This document shows positions 1 to 14,574 of a stretch of 64,000 nucleotides of DNA, in pieces. This DNA is from Panagrolaimus kolymaensis. Lineage: Eukaryota; Nematoda; Chromadorea; Rhabditida; Panagrolaimidae. Location of the stretch: positions 806,001 through 870,000 of the forward strand of contig JAJQJQ010000043.1 of NCBI GenBank assembly GCA_028622995.1, given 5' to 3'. Each line of letters opens with the position of its first letter. Position 1 is the stretch's first letter. A program made the translations under genes and the position numbers. The notes under the pieces are model-generated. The model was not told the origin of the DNA and ran no database searches. It worked only from the letters and a program-made list of their open reading frames with translations.

Positions 1-24
1 ATCTTCCGCTCGCTTATCTTCTCT

Positions 25-3000
25 CAGTTTTCTTTAAAATAATTAATGACTTTCACCATTTGACTTTTATTTTAAGGAATCTGGTTTTCTAAAAAAGGAT
101 CTCGAACAACTTTTTTTATTGCTGGAAAAGTTGATTTTGATCGTTCAGAAAATTAAGAAAATTTTCTTGACGATATGCAGTTATCGCAAATTACCAAATA
201 TATGGCCAGTTAAACAAAAACAAAAACCGCTTTGAGAAAAGAAAAAGCCCTGGCCAAGCAACAGTTTTAAAAGCCTTTTTTTGTGAAATCTTTTTTTTGG
301 ATTTCTTCAAAAAGAAATTAAACAAACAGCACTGTGTTCTGCAGCCCCCACGACACACAAACCGATTCAGTTTAAAAAAAAAGAAAAAAGAAAAGAAGAA
401 TGAATCTTTGATCATCTTACATTTTGCATTTTTTTTGTTGCATAAATGTAGCCTCCTTGTTAGTTAGAAGACATCCATCCAACTAAGCTTTTGTTGCTTT
501 TATAAATCGGGTTTAATTTTAAGATGATTTATCCCATTTTTCTTTTTATTTTGTGAACGATTTTAGTTTATAAAAAAATGAGAGATTTCTGCAATAGAAA
601 AAAATGCAAAAACCTTAAATTTTGTTATTGAATTGCAGTAAAAAATGAAAATAATTCTTATCATTCTTGTTCTTTCATCGTCGCCAGTTTTAAGATTTGA
701 TGTTTAATGAAAAATGATTTTTTCAAGAAAAAAAATAATAAAGAATTCTTTACAGACAAGCTGATACAGATAATGAAAAAAGTTTTAAACTTTTTGGAAT
801 CATCGCAATTTAGAAGACAGTTTTAAAAAATTTAAGAGAAAAAAAACTAAAACCACAAAAGCCTATTTTTGAAATCATCGTCGTCGATAAATATCTCAAA
901 GGCGAAGATAAAGTAACAGTTAAAACTTAAAAAATTACAAAATATGTTAGAATTTTTTCGCATCAATTCGGGCTCACTCAGTTTAATAAAAAAAAGATAA
1001 TATTTAACTTTACTTTTTTTCCAGGAAGAATGCGATGAACTTGGAACAAAAATATGTTATGCCATAGGTTTTTGGATTCGTGATTTTCCCGTCCATTTTG
1101 ATGCTCACGCACAATTATGTAAATTAGTGGAGCGACTTAAAAAAATGACCATTCATGATGAAATTGATGAAGCTGCAATAAATGAATTGGATGTTAGCTC
1201 CGTGTAAGTCCTTCCATCGTTAAAATTTTTACTCAGTTTTAAAATCCAACAATAAATTCAAACAGTTTTAAAAAAAATTTGACCTTAAAAAAATAATCGC
1301 CTGATTTTTTCAGTCCCTCATATGCTTGGCTTCGAAATGTATCAGTTCGAAACCCAGTTTCCCGCCATGTTTCATTATGCTTTGAACAATGGAGCCCCGA
1401 AGATATTTCGAATTCAATGAGTCATATCGATTATAAAGCTTTAAGCCGAGTTACGATTCCAGAAATAAAAAAATATATTAAAGCAGGAAAATTAAATTCC
1501 ACTCCGATTTTGGAGAAGTCTATTACAGTTTTTAATGTAAGTTTAAATTTCACCAAGTGTTTGATCCTGACAGTTTTATTTTCTTTTTAATTGGAGAGGC
1601 AAATCATTAGTGCAGGCAAAATTCGAGAAACAGTTTTAAAATTAAAATAAAACCTTTTTCTACGGACCGGGATTCCTGAAGTTCAGTTATTTATTTTCAT
1701 ATTAATATATTTTTTTGCGATCAAAAATGCTTATTATTTTTTTGCCCAAAAACTTCATTGAATACAGTTTTAAAAAATCGAAAAGTTATTGCTATTATAT
1801 AAATATTCCAGAACGTTTTCATTGGAGACAGTTATTTCAAAGTTAAAAAAGCTACCTAAAACTAAAAAAAACATACTATCCCGATATAAGTTAATGGGAC
1901 AGTTATTTTTATTGTGATATCTTCTTTTGAGGGAATTTTTTTATTTTTCTAAAAACAAGCAGCTTTGGTGGATGAGTGAAAGAAACAGTTTGAATAAAAA
2001 TCAAAATTTATTACCATTTTTCAAATATAGTTGAAAAACAACAATGGTAATATCAGTTTATAAAAATCTAAACCATGATTTATGCAAACACAGGGAAAAC
2101 ATATCCAGTTAATAAAAAAAATATCAAAATATAAACAAATCTAAATATTTTCTTCCTTGCCCAATGTTTGCAAAAGAAAATTCATTTCTTCGAAAGCGCT
2201 TAAAAATTTTAGATACTAAACAAATTATAATAAATAATGATAAAAACAGTTTTATATAAAGAAAATTTTATATTCCTCTATAGACCGCTATGACAGTTTT
2301 AACCAAAAATAATTTTTAAAAAAATTTAAATTATACCATTTCATAATTTTGATGGTCGCAGTTAATAATTTTTTTGTCCACTCTCTTACCACACTTTTAA
2401 CTCAAAATTTTATATAAAATTCTCGCCTCTCTAATTCAAACACATAGGAAATTCTATTTCAGTTTTATGAAAGGTGAGTGAGAACTCATGCATTTAATTT
2501 TTTTTAAAATGAATAAACCAAATATTTTTTTTCCTTCCCCAAAACTTGCAAAAAAAAAACTATTTTTTATTTTGAAAGTGCCTAAAAATTTGGCTATACT
2601 TATCCCACTAAAATGCGAAACACATTTTTATATTTAAAAAAACATTATATCGCTCCTTGAAACCGATTCGACAGTTTTAACTGAAAACAAAAAAACTTCA
2701 AATTGTTAGAATTTGGTACAGTTTTTTTTCCAAAAATATGGCCTCATTCAGTTTAAACCAAAATAATTTTATTTTGTCCACTCTCTTGCCATTTTTAATA
2801 GAAATTTTATATAAAAAATTTTTCTTAATTCAAATAAAATGTATGTAAAATTTAACGCAGTTTTGTCTATAAAAAAATGAAAAGATTCCAGTTATTTTTA
2901 TAAAATAAAACTACCAAAAATGCCAACAAGACAGTTAAATAAAATATCGAGAAAAAAAAATATTTCTTAAATTTAATATTTCTACTTAAAACTAAAAAAA

Positions 3001-6000
3001 AAAAAGAATAAGAGACAGTATTACAAATTTTTATGGACATACTTATCAAAACCATCTGTAATTGATAATGACAGTTTAAAAAAAAATTTCATATTTAAAG
3101 ATTCTTGTGAAGACATTTTGATAAATATCTTTCCAGTTTTATATTTTTTCTTTCTTCGAAGAATCATCTCAAGACAATTTTAATTTAATATTTTTTTTAT
3201 AGAGCATTTCTTCATGGGTTCAATGCATGATTCTCTCCAAATCCCTTCCAAAGCAGCGAGCTGAAATAATCACAAAATTTGTGAATGTTGGAAAACATTT
3301 AAGGAAATTAAATAATTTTAATACTTTGATGGCGGTGATTGGCGGAGTAACACATTCAAATATTTCACGATTAACTAAAACTCATTCGTGTTTATCTCAT
3401 GAAACTCGAAAGGATTTAAATTCCTTGACTCAACTATTATCAAATCATTCTAATTTTGGTTTATATCGAAAATATATTTTAGAATCCACAACTAAAAATA
3501 AATTTAAAATTCCTATTATGGGTATTCATCTTAAAGATATAATTGCATGGAATGGAAATGGGCCGAGTTTTGATAAAACTGGAACCATCAGTCTTAAACG
3601 ATTCTTTCAACTTGCAAATTTGCTAACTTATTTTTTGGGTGTAAATCGAGCCGCTCACAATTTTATGGAACCTAATATGGATTTAATTAATACCCTTAAA
3701 GTTTCTTTTGATATTACATATAATGAAAATGATATCTACGATTTATCACTAAAAAGAGAACCAAAAACTTTACTTAATTTTCAATCAAGTTCTTCGAAAT
3801 CCATAGTTTTTGCTGATTGGGCCAGTGGAGTTTGTCAACAACCCGATTCCGATACAGTAAACAAACATGTGTCCGCCATGGTGGATGCAGTTTTTAAACA
3901 TTATGATCATGATCGTGATTCATATATTTCTAAAGCAGAATTTGAACAAATTGTTGGAAATTTTCCTTTCATCGATCCTTTTGTTGCAATTGATGCAGAT
4001 CGGTTAGTTTTTCTTTACAAATATATAATTTGGGCCATTCTTCATTAGCCATTCCAGTTTTTTTTGTTCATAGCTTCTATTTTTTTTTTTAAACATTGAT
4101 AAAAAAAATCGAATTTATTATCATTAATACAGTTTTTACTTTGCTTACACAGTTCCTCAAAAATTATGCAAAAAATATTTTAATATTTTTGCGTCTTTTA
4201 TCAATGGGAAACAGTTAAAAATTTAATATGCATTTTTAAATTTTATTCAGTTTTTTTGTTACTTAAAATGTAAATAAACAAATAGCTGGAATTCCAAAAT
4301 GACAGTTTTATGAGTTGAAAAAAATTAAATTTTGCAGTATTTTATTATCAATAAAGCAACCGGATTCAGTTTTTAATAATTCTATGTCTTTGTCTTTTTA
4401 CTTAGACCCTATAATCTTGTAAATGTCATCCAATAATTATTTTCTTTAAACAAAACAATATTTATTTGTTCCCGAAATTAAAGATTTTACCAGTTTTAAA
4501 AAATGAGAAAAGATTTTTATATTATTTATAAACAGTTTTTTTTCCCAAAAACTTTAGAAAACAGTTTATTTTCTCCATGCTTTGAAAACCATTCATTATA
4601 AATACCAAAAAGCCTTTAATTCAGTTTTTTCTTTCTAAAAAATTTAAATAATTTTTGCATGATTTTTACTGAATTATTTGATTTCACAGTTAAACCTTCC
4701 TTTTTTAAAACTTATTTAATCTTTCATTAAAATGTAAATAAAAAAAGCTACGCATCCTGCTCCAGTTTTTTTTAGTTTAAATAATTTAATTTTACAACTT
4801 TTTTGGGAAGGAAAACCATGCTTTTAGTCTTCTAATTATTTAATATTTTTTTAAATTTCAATTAAGTTCCATAATGATAAAAGACTGTCCACTAAAATAA
4901 ATAAGAAAATTTTTTTACATTAATGAAATTCCTACGTTTACAAAATTCGTCAGTTATAAAAAAATAATTTTATATTTATGCCTTAATTTAATTTGATTTT
5001 TCGAACGAAATATGTTCCTAACAGTTAATTTTATAAATTCTTTTTTATGGAGCATTCCATAGTTATACAATAAACAACTTGAAAATACAGTTTATATCTA
5101 AAACTTTTAAAAGAATTCTTGAATTTTTTCACAAGAATTTTTTTATCCAGTTTATTTCCTCTTTGATTTAATAAACACCGTTCATTTTGTTATGCCGAAA
5201 TGCTTGACAATACAGTTTTTTTTATTTCTAAAGTCGAACTATTTTTTTTATTAAGAGTATGGATCTATCGCTCAGTTAATTTTCAACCTCCAACTTTTGA
5301 AAGTTTAGTTAATTTGTAAATCAAAAATAGCGAGAAAAAAAACAGCAAATGCTGCTACAATTATATTAAAAATTTTAATCTAAAAACGTTTAGTTTAATA
5401 AGCCTTTTTAGATAGATGGCAACTTATTCAGTTTTAAATAAATTAATAATTCCATAGTTAAAGTTATTTTAATAATAAAATTAAAATTTTTTTATTACTT
5501 CTTTCAAAAAAACTGACCAAGACAGTTTTAATATAATAATTTATCGATAATTTAGTTTAATAATAAAAAATACCTAAATTAAATGAATATTTTATAATAG
5601 ACAGTTTAAATTTACTATAAAATAATTTTACAGTGATGGTCAAATAAGTAAATCGGAGATGAAAGCATATTTCATAAATTTGAATAAACAATCCACCGAT
5701 TTTCGTCGAGGATTTAAACACAACTTTCATGAAACAACTTTTTTAACTCCAACCCTTTGCGCTCATTGCACTAAAATGGTTTGCCAAATTGTTTCCAAAA
5801 AAGACAGTTTAATAAAAAAAAATTTATTTATAGCTTTGGGGTTTAATTCGTCAAGGATATAAATGCAAGGATTGTGGATTGGTGGTTCATGAATGTTGCA
5901 AAGATTCTGCAGTGGCTGAATGTCGAAGAAAAAGACAAACGGGCGGAAGCATTTCCTCGTGGTTGAGCAGTCCAAGAACCGTTAGTGCCTCTTCGAATAC

Positions 6001-8806
6001 GTCCTCAAATGGATCAGTTACAACTCCACGAAAGGGAATATTTCTTAATTATAGGTAAGCCATAATTTTGAACAGAGTTCAGTTTTGTTTATTTTTTTAT
6101 GTTGCTTTTCCTCCATCCCTATTTTTTTTGTTCTTCGTTCGCTATCCTTTGTTTCATTATTTTCAGTTTATTTTTAGTATTTCATTTAAAGGTCAAATGA
6201 TTTTTGAGAGTAAAAGTTGTTTCTTTAAATGGCAGCACGATCATACCCAGTTTTAAAAAAAATAATTAGAAATCAACTGCTTTTTTTTGATTCACATACA
6301 TAAAAGTGAAGTATTTTTAATTAGAATATTCTTAACCTCCAAATATTAATCAACAGACAGTTTTATAAACTTTTATTGAAAGAAAAATTTTATCGTTAAA
6401 AAATAAAACTATTTCTACCCCGCTAAAAACTTCCGCAGTTAATTATAATAATAAAAGATGTAAAAAAAATTCGATAGTTATTTTTTTATATTACCGTTCA
6501 GTTTATATTTTATTTTCTGAAAATCTTAAACAAAAAGAGAGATGTTACAGTTTTAAAATAATAAAAAAACAAAAATGAAGGATGGTAACAAAAAATTAGT
6601 TTCATCGTTTGAAAATAAATTATACAGTTTTCAATAATTAATTTTGTTAAAATAAAATTTTTTTTGCTAACAGTTTAAATTTTACTTTTTTTAATTCCCT
6701 TCCGTAGAATGGGTAAACAGTTAAAAATTGTTAAAAAAGAAAAGAAGGCGAGCTTTATTTTGGACAGTTTTAATAAATAAAAAATAAAGTATTTTATTCT
6801 CAAAAATTGATTTGAACATTCGGAAACAGTTGTTACATCTGCTTTATTTTTTTATTCAAAGTTTTTTTGTTAACATCAGTTTCATTTCCTTTTATATTAA
6901 TAATACCCTCTTCTTCCCCTTTTTTTTAATTTTTTGCACATTTTTGTTAGCTTTTTTTTATTTTTCAGTATTTGCTTTCTACAACTTTTTCTTCAAATTT
7001 ATCAATTTAATATTGCTAGTAGCCTTCCTCCACTTCCTTGTGGTGGTAGCACCCAAAAGCGTCGTCGTAGAAATACACTTCCACGAGGGTTCGTAAACTT
7101 TTACAATAAACATTTTTTTAGTTTTTTTTTCTTTAGTTTTTTTAATTTGCTTTTTTTTAAGTTTCAAAAAAAATTTGATTGGAAAAACTTTGCCTTTTTT
7201 TATCCAAGCTTTTTATTGAGCTTTCTCATTTTCCAGTTTTCGTCCTAAAAATCGTACTGTTAGTACTGTATCTGAAAGCCCTTCGCCTGAACCTCCATTA
7301 ACGGCCACATCTGAACCCTCGTCCGTCGCGGTTCCTATTATCTTTGGAAATTCTTTGAGATCGTCATTTCATCGATTAATACGTTCAAGAAAAAATCGAG
7401 CTAAATCTGAATCCGTTGATTATTATCGGTAAGAATAAATGCATATATATTTGTTTTTTTTTTGAGATGAATAGAACTGTAACTTCACAGTTTTATATTT
7501 CCTTAAAAAACAATTTTATAAATTTCGCTTCCTTCCAAATTCGCAGTTTTTCTTAAAAAAAAATGTTAAAAACAAAAAAGTAATTATTTACAAGCAAATT
7601 TCAATAGTAAACAGTTTTTTTAAAGCAAAAATGAAAGAAATATTTCTGACATAATTTTTTTAAAAAGCAAGCGACCACTTTCTTACAAAGGTTGCAAATT
7701 TGCGCAGTTTTTTATCCCCCTAAAATTTAAATTTCTTTTATAAAGCTCAATTGAAAGGTCTCAGTTTAAATGTTTTTTTAAATGAATAAATGTGCCATGT
7801 CCAAATTGTCCAATACCATAATCGCCCTAAATGTGTTCCAAAAAGTTGTTAAAAGTCCATAAATCTATTTATTTTTGTATTTTTTCTTTCCTTAAAATCC
7901 TTAAATGTCAATTCAAATTCCAACATCGATAGCAGTTTTTTATAAAAATAAACTAAATTTTTTTCAGTGAAAACAATAATGCCTCGCCGGATGAAACTGA
8001 AGCTGATACCGACAATGTGGTATCACTTGCATGTGAAGAAGTATTTGAAGATGATTCTTCAATGAGCGAACCATTGACGACAACTTCATCGGAGAAAAAT
8101 AATGCTCCAAAAATTTTACCAAAAAACAATCATCATCGTTCATCCCCAAATAATCCAAATTCAAATTCAAATAATCGTCATCATTTTGGAATACCACCAC
8201 CAGCATCAGGAGGCACAGGAAATAATTCCACAACAACCACAACAACAGTAACATCTCGATTTCCTCATCATCGAAATTTTACCAATAATACCCATCATCA
8301 TAAAATTTCCACTGCAAGCAATGGTGGCACTAGATTATCACCAACCATGGAAACACATCATGAAGTGGCTGAAGTTCGTTGATCTTCACACCCATTTCAG
8401 AAAGTACAGTTTTATAAACCTATTTTTTGTTGCTTTTATTGATAACTTTTCTTCGGGGTTAAAATTTCTTAAAAAGCCAATCCATTTCATAAAGAATTTA
8501 TGTTTAACAGTTTTTTCCTTCTTTTTTTCTTAAAAGAAATATTTAATTTTAGTAGTCTTCAACAAAAATTAAAATAAAAGAACAAATTACAACTTTAATC
8601 TCATTATTATTATTTTCCTTGAAATTATGTATCCATTTTTTTTATTGTTAAAAGAGATTTATTTTCATGTTTCCCATTTCATCCTTTTATTTCCCTCAAA
8701 ATTGCTTAATGATTTTGTGATATTTCTTGATCAAGAAAAAAGCATACACGATTGATAAATATTAAACTCAAATCTAGCTAACAACAAGCAACATACTCCA
8801 GTTTTT
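25..8806 (+). repeat. Intronic CAGTTWW box array, domain 1
   Basis: The box CAGTT followed by T/A-rich sequence recurs through introns and the 3' flank of the RasGRP gene, almost always on the + strand. Measured starts in one stretch are 1571, 1631, 1684, 1765, 1829, 1900, 1986, 2054, 2106, 2247, 2294, 2359 and 2460 (spacings 47-101, one gap of 141). Sequence between boxes is not repeated. About 20 nt of mixed composition precede a box, and an A/T tract follows it. Exons are nearly free of it. Function unknown. Confidence 0.85.
1025..8382 (+). CDS. rgef-1: RasGRP-type Ras guanine-nucleotide exchange factor, 3' part of gene
   Basis: Diacylglycerol- and Ca2+-responsive exchange factor expected to load GTP on Ras/Rap at membranes. 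Visible exons: 1025-1203, 1314-1536, 3203-4002, 5634-5778, 5834-6054, 7020-7088, 7237-7428 and 7968-8382. All phases agree, giving 747 aa; the start lies upstream of the window. Order of domains: end of the REM/N-terminal region (ICYAIGFWIRDFP), the RasGEF catalytic core (NFNTLMAVIGGVTHSNISRL, then KIPIMGIHLKDIIAWN), two EF-hand loops (DHDRDSYISKAE and DADRDGQISKSE, the second split by an intron), and a C1 zinc finger with the full H-x12-C-x2-C ... CKDC ... H-x2-C pattern (TPTLCAHCTKM, then YKCKDCGLVVHECC). The tail is Ser/Pro/Asn/His-rich and looks disordered. This domain order is that of RasGRP and C. elegans RGEF-1. Long introns hold the CAGTTWW array. Domain identity is sure; the ortholog name is inferred. 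Confidence 0.93.
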
Positions 8807-9397
8807 TAATTCCAATGTCGGATTTTATAATTAGTTACCTTCCAAATATCTCGTGATTTGGGTGATCTTGTTTCTATCTATCTATTTTTAATTTATTCTC
8901 CTAAATTTATTAATCAACTTTTTTTCTAATCATTCCTTTCCTAAACTTTTTTAATGTATCTTCTTGCATCTCCTCTTTTTTTAGTCAGCCTTCTTTTTTA
9001 TTACTATGTATTTTATAATTAATCAATTTGGTTACTACCATATTTAAAGGTTGTGACATATGTTTGTACGTGCAATGCACTGGCTAATACGCTTATATGT
9101 TATGTTAAAAAGAAAATCTCATTCAATGTGTTCCGGTTTTTCTCTCTCATCTTCTTTATATAAATAAATAAAAAATGTAAAAATGCAGTTTGTTTATCTC
9201 TTGTCCCAATCGTTTTGTGTTTATGATGATTGATAAAATAATTGCTTTATTTACATACATAAATTTCACAAAAAATAAATTATGTAATACTAAACACATA
9301 ATCAGATACATACAATACAAAAAAGAGAAGTAAAATCTTAAGCTCATTACAATTTTCATTCATTAATTTACATAATAATCCTAACAAAACATGTAAA
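8383..9397. other. Convergent intergenic region
   Basis: This lies between the stop codon of the RasGRP gene and the stop codon of the DLD gene, which converge. It is AT-rich. It contains the last CAGTTWW boxes of domain 1 (8405, 8507, 8799) in the probable RasGRP 3' UTR, and several AATAAA-like signals. I see no gene or RNA in it. Confidence 0.6.
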
Positions 9398-11103
<1,706 letters not shown>

Positions 11104-11502
11104 AACAACAAAAGGTCAACTCTAAAAATCAGTGATGAAAGGATCGACGAAACAGAGAAGGTTGAACAATCAAGTAAAAAAGACAGACACGCATCTAAAA
11201 ATCCCATAAAAATGTTCATCCCAAAACGAAATACAGTAATTTACGCGGAAATTTTTGAAACTTACATTTAGGTAGAAACGTTGAAGAATGAATGAACGAC
11301 GACGTCAAAAAGCAGTAAATGATTTCTGAAGCAAATGATTGCTTGAAACAAAAAATATCAATCATTTTTTAGTTTATGCAAATTTTTTCATTGAGAAATT
11401 TTAACAACAAAAAATGAAATGCATTTTCAAGTTTGTCAAAATCAATGTTTGTGAAATCAACGTCGTTGTTTTGTTGTTCCTGCTGGTAAAAAGAAGAAGA
11501 GA
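11104..11502. promoter_or_regulatory. Shared divergent promoter region (DLD / pseudokinase)
   Basis: This 399-bp interval separates two divergent start codons. It must hold both promoters or their trans-splice acceptors. I see no clear TATA box and no repeat. The assignment rests on position only. Confidence 0.4.
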
Positions 11503-13260
11503 ATGTCAAATAGCAATAGTTCCAGTAGCTCAAGTAATGAATCATCATCATCTAATAATGAAACTCCTCAGCTTTCAATTACACCAATACCTTTACAACT
11601 TGGTTCTGCTGTTGAAGTTAGTTTCACTTTTTCTTTTTTTGAAGCTTTATTTAATCTTTATTTGTTTTTTAGGAAGTTGCAACAAAATATCTCAAAAAAG
11701 GAACAATCATTGAATCACCAAATTCTCTACGACGTTTTGAAGTTATTGAATGTATCAAACGTGGAACTCTTTGTGTTATAGTCAAATTGCAAGAAAGAAA
11801 TGTTCCATTATTTCGACGAAATAAAGTTTATATTCTCAAAGCTGAATGTGGTCCATCGATGGATGAAGAAATTGGCCTTAAATCTGAACTCAATATCCTT
11901 TCAAAAGTTGCTGAAGCTCGTCAACTTCGTCCTGCGATGGTTGATAACTTTGTGGAATTATTTGATCGTGGTTTAACTGATCACTTTCGTTTTATTATTG
12001 TTACTGCTCTTGGTTTAAATTTGGCTGATTTACAAAAAACTTATAATGGTTTTCCGTGAGTTATTTTTTCTTGATTTTTGATGATTAACGGAAACCCAAG
12101 TGGTTGAGGATGTTACTGCACCGATTAATTTTCTATGCACTAACCTTTTACGTTTTCAGGATGCCAACTGCAGTTCGAATCAATAAACGAATGTTTAATG
12201 CAATCAAAAATCTTCAAGTTCTTGGCTTCATCCATCGAAACATCCAACCTTCAAACTTTGCAATAGGCTCACAAACTCAATCAGCTGTAATATTTCTTAT
12301 TGGATTTAGTTTATCAACACGATATGAAATGAATGCTTCTAATGGATTCGAATGTGAAATACCAAAAGTTCAACAACCACCAAGAAGAATGAATACTTTG
12401 AATTCAATTTATATGTCAAGAAGAAACCATTCAACGATGAACTTAACACGGATGGATGACATTGAATCATGGCTATATTGTTGCTTGGAAATATGTGTGA
12501 TTGATTCAATTCCATGGAAACGAAGTTATCAAATTCCATCAGAATCATTGGAAATGAAATGGAATTTCTTTTATCATCAATGTTAGTTGTTTACTTTATG
12601 GATGGTTAATTTGCTAATGTTAGTTATTGTTTGTTTTTCAGATACATTCGAACTATTTCATGAAAGAATTCCCATGGATTATCAACGAATTATTGATATA
12701 ATTAACTCATCTCAATATGGATCAACACCAGATTATTCAAAGATATCAGAAATAAATGATAAAATTTGTAAACATTTTCCAACTTTACACAAGCGTAAAC
12801 AACAACAACATACAACAACAACATCGACGGCTGCTACTTCACCTGCTGCTATGGATACAACTCGATCATTAATACTTCCAACTATACGTCTTCCAACATC
12901 TCCAGCTCCATTGTCTATTCGTGATTCAAATAGTCTTTATGGTACGTGACCTTTTTTCTATGATTTTTTGCTTTAGATTATGGTAGTTATGTTTTAGGTA
13001 TTCCACCATCGCAAGATATTTTTCCATTCAAAGATAAACCAAAGGATGCTAAATCAAAACATGCAAATAAAAATCTTCCAAATCCAACTAAAGTAAATCT
13101 TCCGAATCCAGCTAAAGCAATAATTTCAAATGGAACAACAACAAAATCAAAAGATGCTAACAACAACAACACCAAACTTATTGCTACTGCTGCTCCTAAA
13201 TCTCCTGCTTCTGTATTACCAAAGAAAGATTCAAAGAATAACAACAACCCTGTAAAATAA
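11503..13260 (+). CDS. CK1/TTBK-family protein kinase homologue, probable pseudokinase
   Basis: Exons 11503-11616, 11673-12055, 12160-12581, 12642-12941 and 12998-13260 join in frame to 493 aa. The N-terminus is Ser/Asn-rich (residues 1-37). A kinase-like domain of the casein-kinase-1/tau-tubulin-kinase type follows: an ATP-lysine-like site (VYILKAECG), an alpha-C-type Glu (LKSELNIL), the characteristic CK1 catalytic loop in altered form (GFIHRNIQPSNFAIG instead of HRDxKPxN), and the metal-binding DFG replaced by GFS (LIGFSLSTRY). Both catalytic aspartates are therefore missing. The later MDDIESWLYCCLE matches the CK1 'D-D-x-E-S' helix. The C-terminal third is low-complexity Thr/Ala/Pro, then Lys/Asn-rich. 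Nematodes carry many expanded TTBK-like kinases, often sperm-associated. I expect a binding or scaffold role. Introns are short and lack the CAGTTWW box. Confidence 0.85.
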
Positions 13261-13837
13261 AGCCATTATTGTAACTTTTATATCTTTTTTTGTAATTTGT
13301 ATATGAATCATGTGTGTTGATTAGATAATAAATGGATGTGGATTTGATATTGATAGTTTGTGAAAATTTTGAGTTCAACCAAAAAGTGACAATCGTGTCT
13401 GCGTTAGTGGTTGCAAAAATGCTCTCATGTTTATGTTGTTTACCTTTATGCTTTCTTTCTTCTTCTTCCATTGCTTGTGGGTATTGACATTATTAGTCAA
13501 ACATTTTGTTTGTTTCTTCTTGGATGTTTGAGATAGAGACAAGTAAAAAGAGATGTAAGTGTCAAGTATGTATGTACTTTCTTTTCAAAATGTTTATTAT
13601 TTACAAGGAAAAAGAAACAAAACCGGATGATACTTGAAAGAAATAAAAGCTATTGCAACTTTTCACGGTTTTTTTCTTCTTGTCTTTGATCGCTGCTACC
13701 TTTTTTTGTTGTTACACGTGTAAATAAGGAGGTAGGCTTTTGTGTTAAGTCACAAACAATGGGTACAGAAAAAAAAGGTGAAACATTGTTGTGCAATAAA
13801 TAAACATAGCTTTAGGTAACTGGTTGTGAATAAAGAC
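13261..13837. other. Intergenic
   Basis: AT-rich 3' flank of the pseudokinase gene and 5' flank of the next secreted-protein gene. No ORF, RNA or repeat was recognised. Confidence 0.5.
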
Positions 13838-13844
13838 TATAAAA
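13838..13844 (+). promoter_or_regulatory. TATA box
   Basis: TATAAAA, 76 bp before the ATG at 13921, with an initiator-like TCATTCAGG about 30 bp downstream. Position and sequence match three other secreted-protein promoters in the window. Confidence 0.7.
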
Positions 13845-13920
13845 GCCAAGGAATGGTTGATCGAAAAGCATCATTCAGGTTCAACTGAAGCTTCTTCCAT
13901 TTCTTGTCTTAATTCCACTA

Positions 13921-14246
13921 ATGTCTTCCAAAATGTAAGTTTAATAATTCCTTGAAAATGTCAACCATCAATCTTCGATAACAAAATTGAGATTCAGTTT
14001 ATCTTTATCTTTTTTTTCAGCATCATCCTTTGCATGTCTGTTGCTTTCTTTGCTATTGTAGCAGTGAATTCTCAATTTGTTTATACTCCATATGTTTATT
14101 CCCCATATGTTCCATATTATTCATGGGTTTGGGGAAGTGGAAATAAAAATGGTGGCAGTGATGGTCCCATGCCTCCCCCTCCATCAGCTGGTGGTCCAGG
14201 TCCTAATGGTCCTCCATCATTCACAAATATGGGACAAAGAAACTAA
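13921..14246 (+). CDS. Small secreted Tyr/Pro/Gly-rich protein
   Basis: Two exons, 13921-13934 and 14021-14246, join as 79 aa. Residues 1-22 form a signal peptide (MSSKIIILCMSVAFFAIVAV, then NS), cut before QFVYTP. The mature protein has a Tyr/Pro/Val segment (YTPYVYSPYVPYYSW) and a Gly/Pro/Asn-rich tail, with no cysteine. I do not recognise a family. Cuticle-associated or gland-secreted low-complexity proteins look like this. A TATA box lies 76 bp upstream. The tiny 14-nt first exon is supported by a clean GTAAGT donor and TTTTTTCAG acceptor and by the complete signal peptide it gives. Confidence 0.8.
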
Positions 14247-14574
14247 AAACTTTTAAAAAATGAAGTTCCTATGTTCGATGTAAACAAATAAATGACTGTA
14301 ATTACGAAATAAACATCTTTTTTGAATCTTATCTTTGTCCTTGCAATTAGTATTCTTTTCATTGCTGTGTAGCAGTACATACAAAAAATCTCCAAACACA
14401 AACAAAACATGACAAAATTTATTTTCACAAAGAACATAAACATATAATATATTATTTAAACAAAGACATAAATATCACAAGAAACAAAGAAAACACAAGA
14501 AAATATAATTAAGAGCCATATTAAAGTTGAAGCATTTGAAACCATCAACCAGGAAGCATTCTTGAGTTTTCTGA
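14247..14574. other. Convergent intergenic
   Basis: The 3' flanks of the secreted-protein gene (+) and the otubain gene (-). It is AT-rich with AATAAA-type signals. Nothing else was seen. Confidence 0.5.

Noticed and set aside
634..705. A signal-peptide-like short frame (MKIILIILVLSS)
   Set aside because: It ends after about 20 codons and lies in the RasGRP intron.
6812..7248. Overlapping Phe/Leu-rich open frames
   Set aside because: They are in an intron of the RasGRP gene and arise from T runs. The real exon 7020-7088 is in another frame.
25..8806. CRISPR array or satellite as an explanation of the regular boxes
   Set aside because: The repeat is only about 7 bp, unit lengths vary from about 40 to 140 bp, and the genome is eukaryotic with unrelated sequence between boxes.
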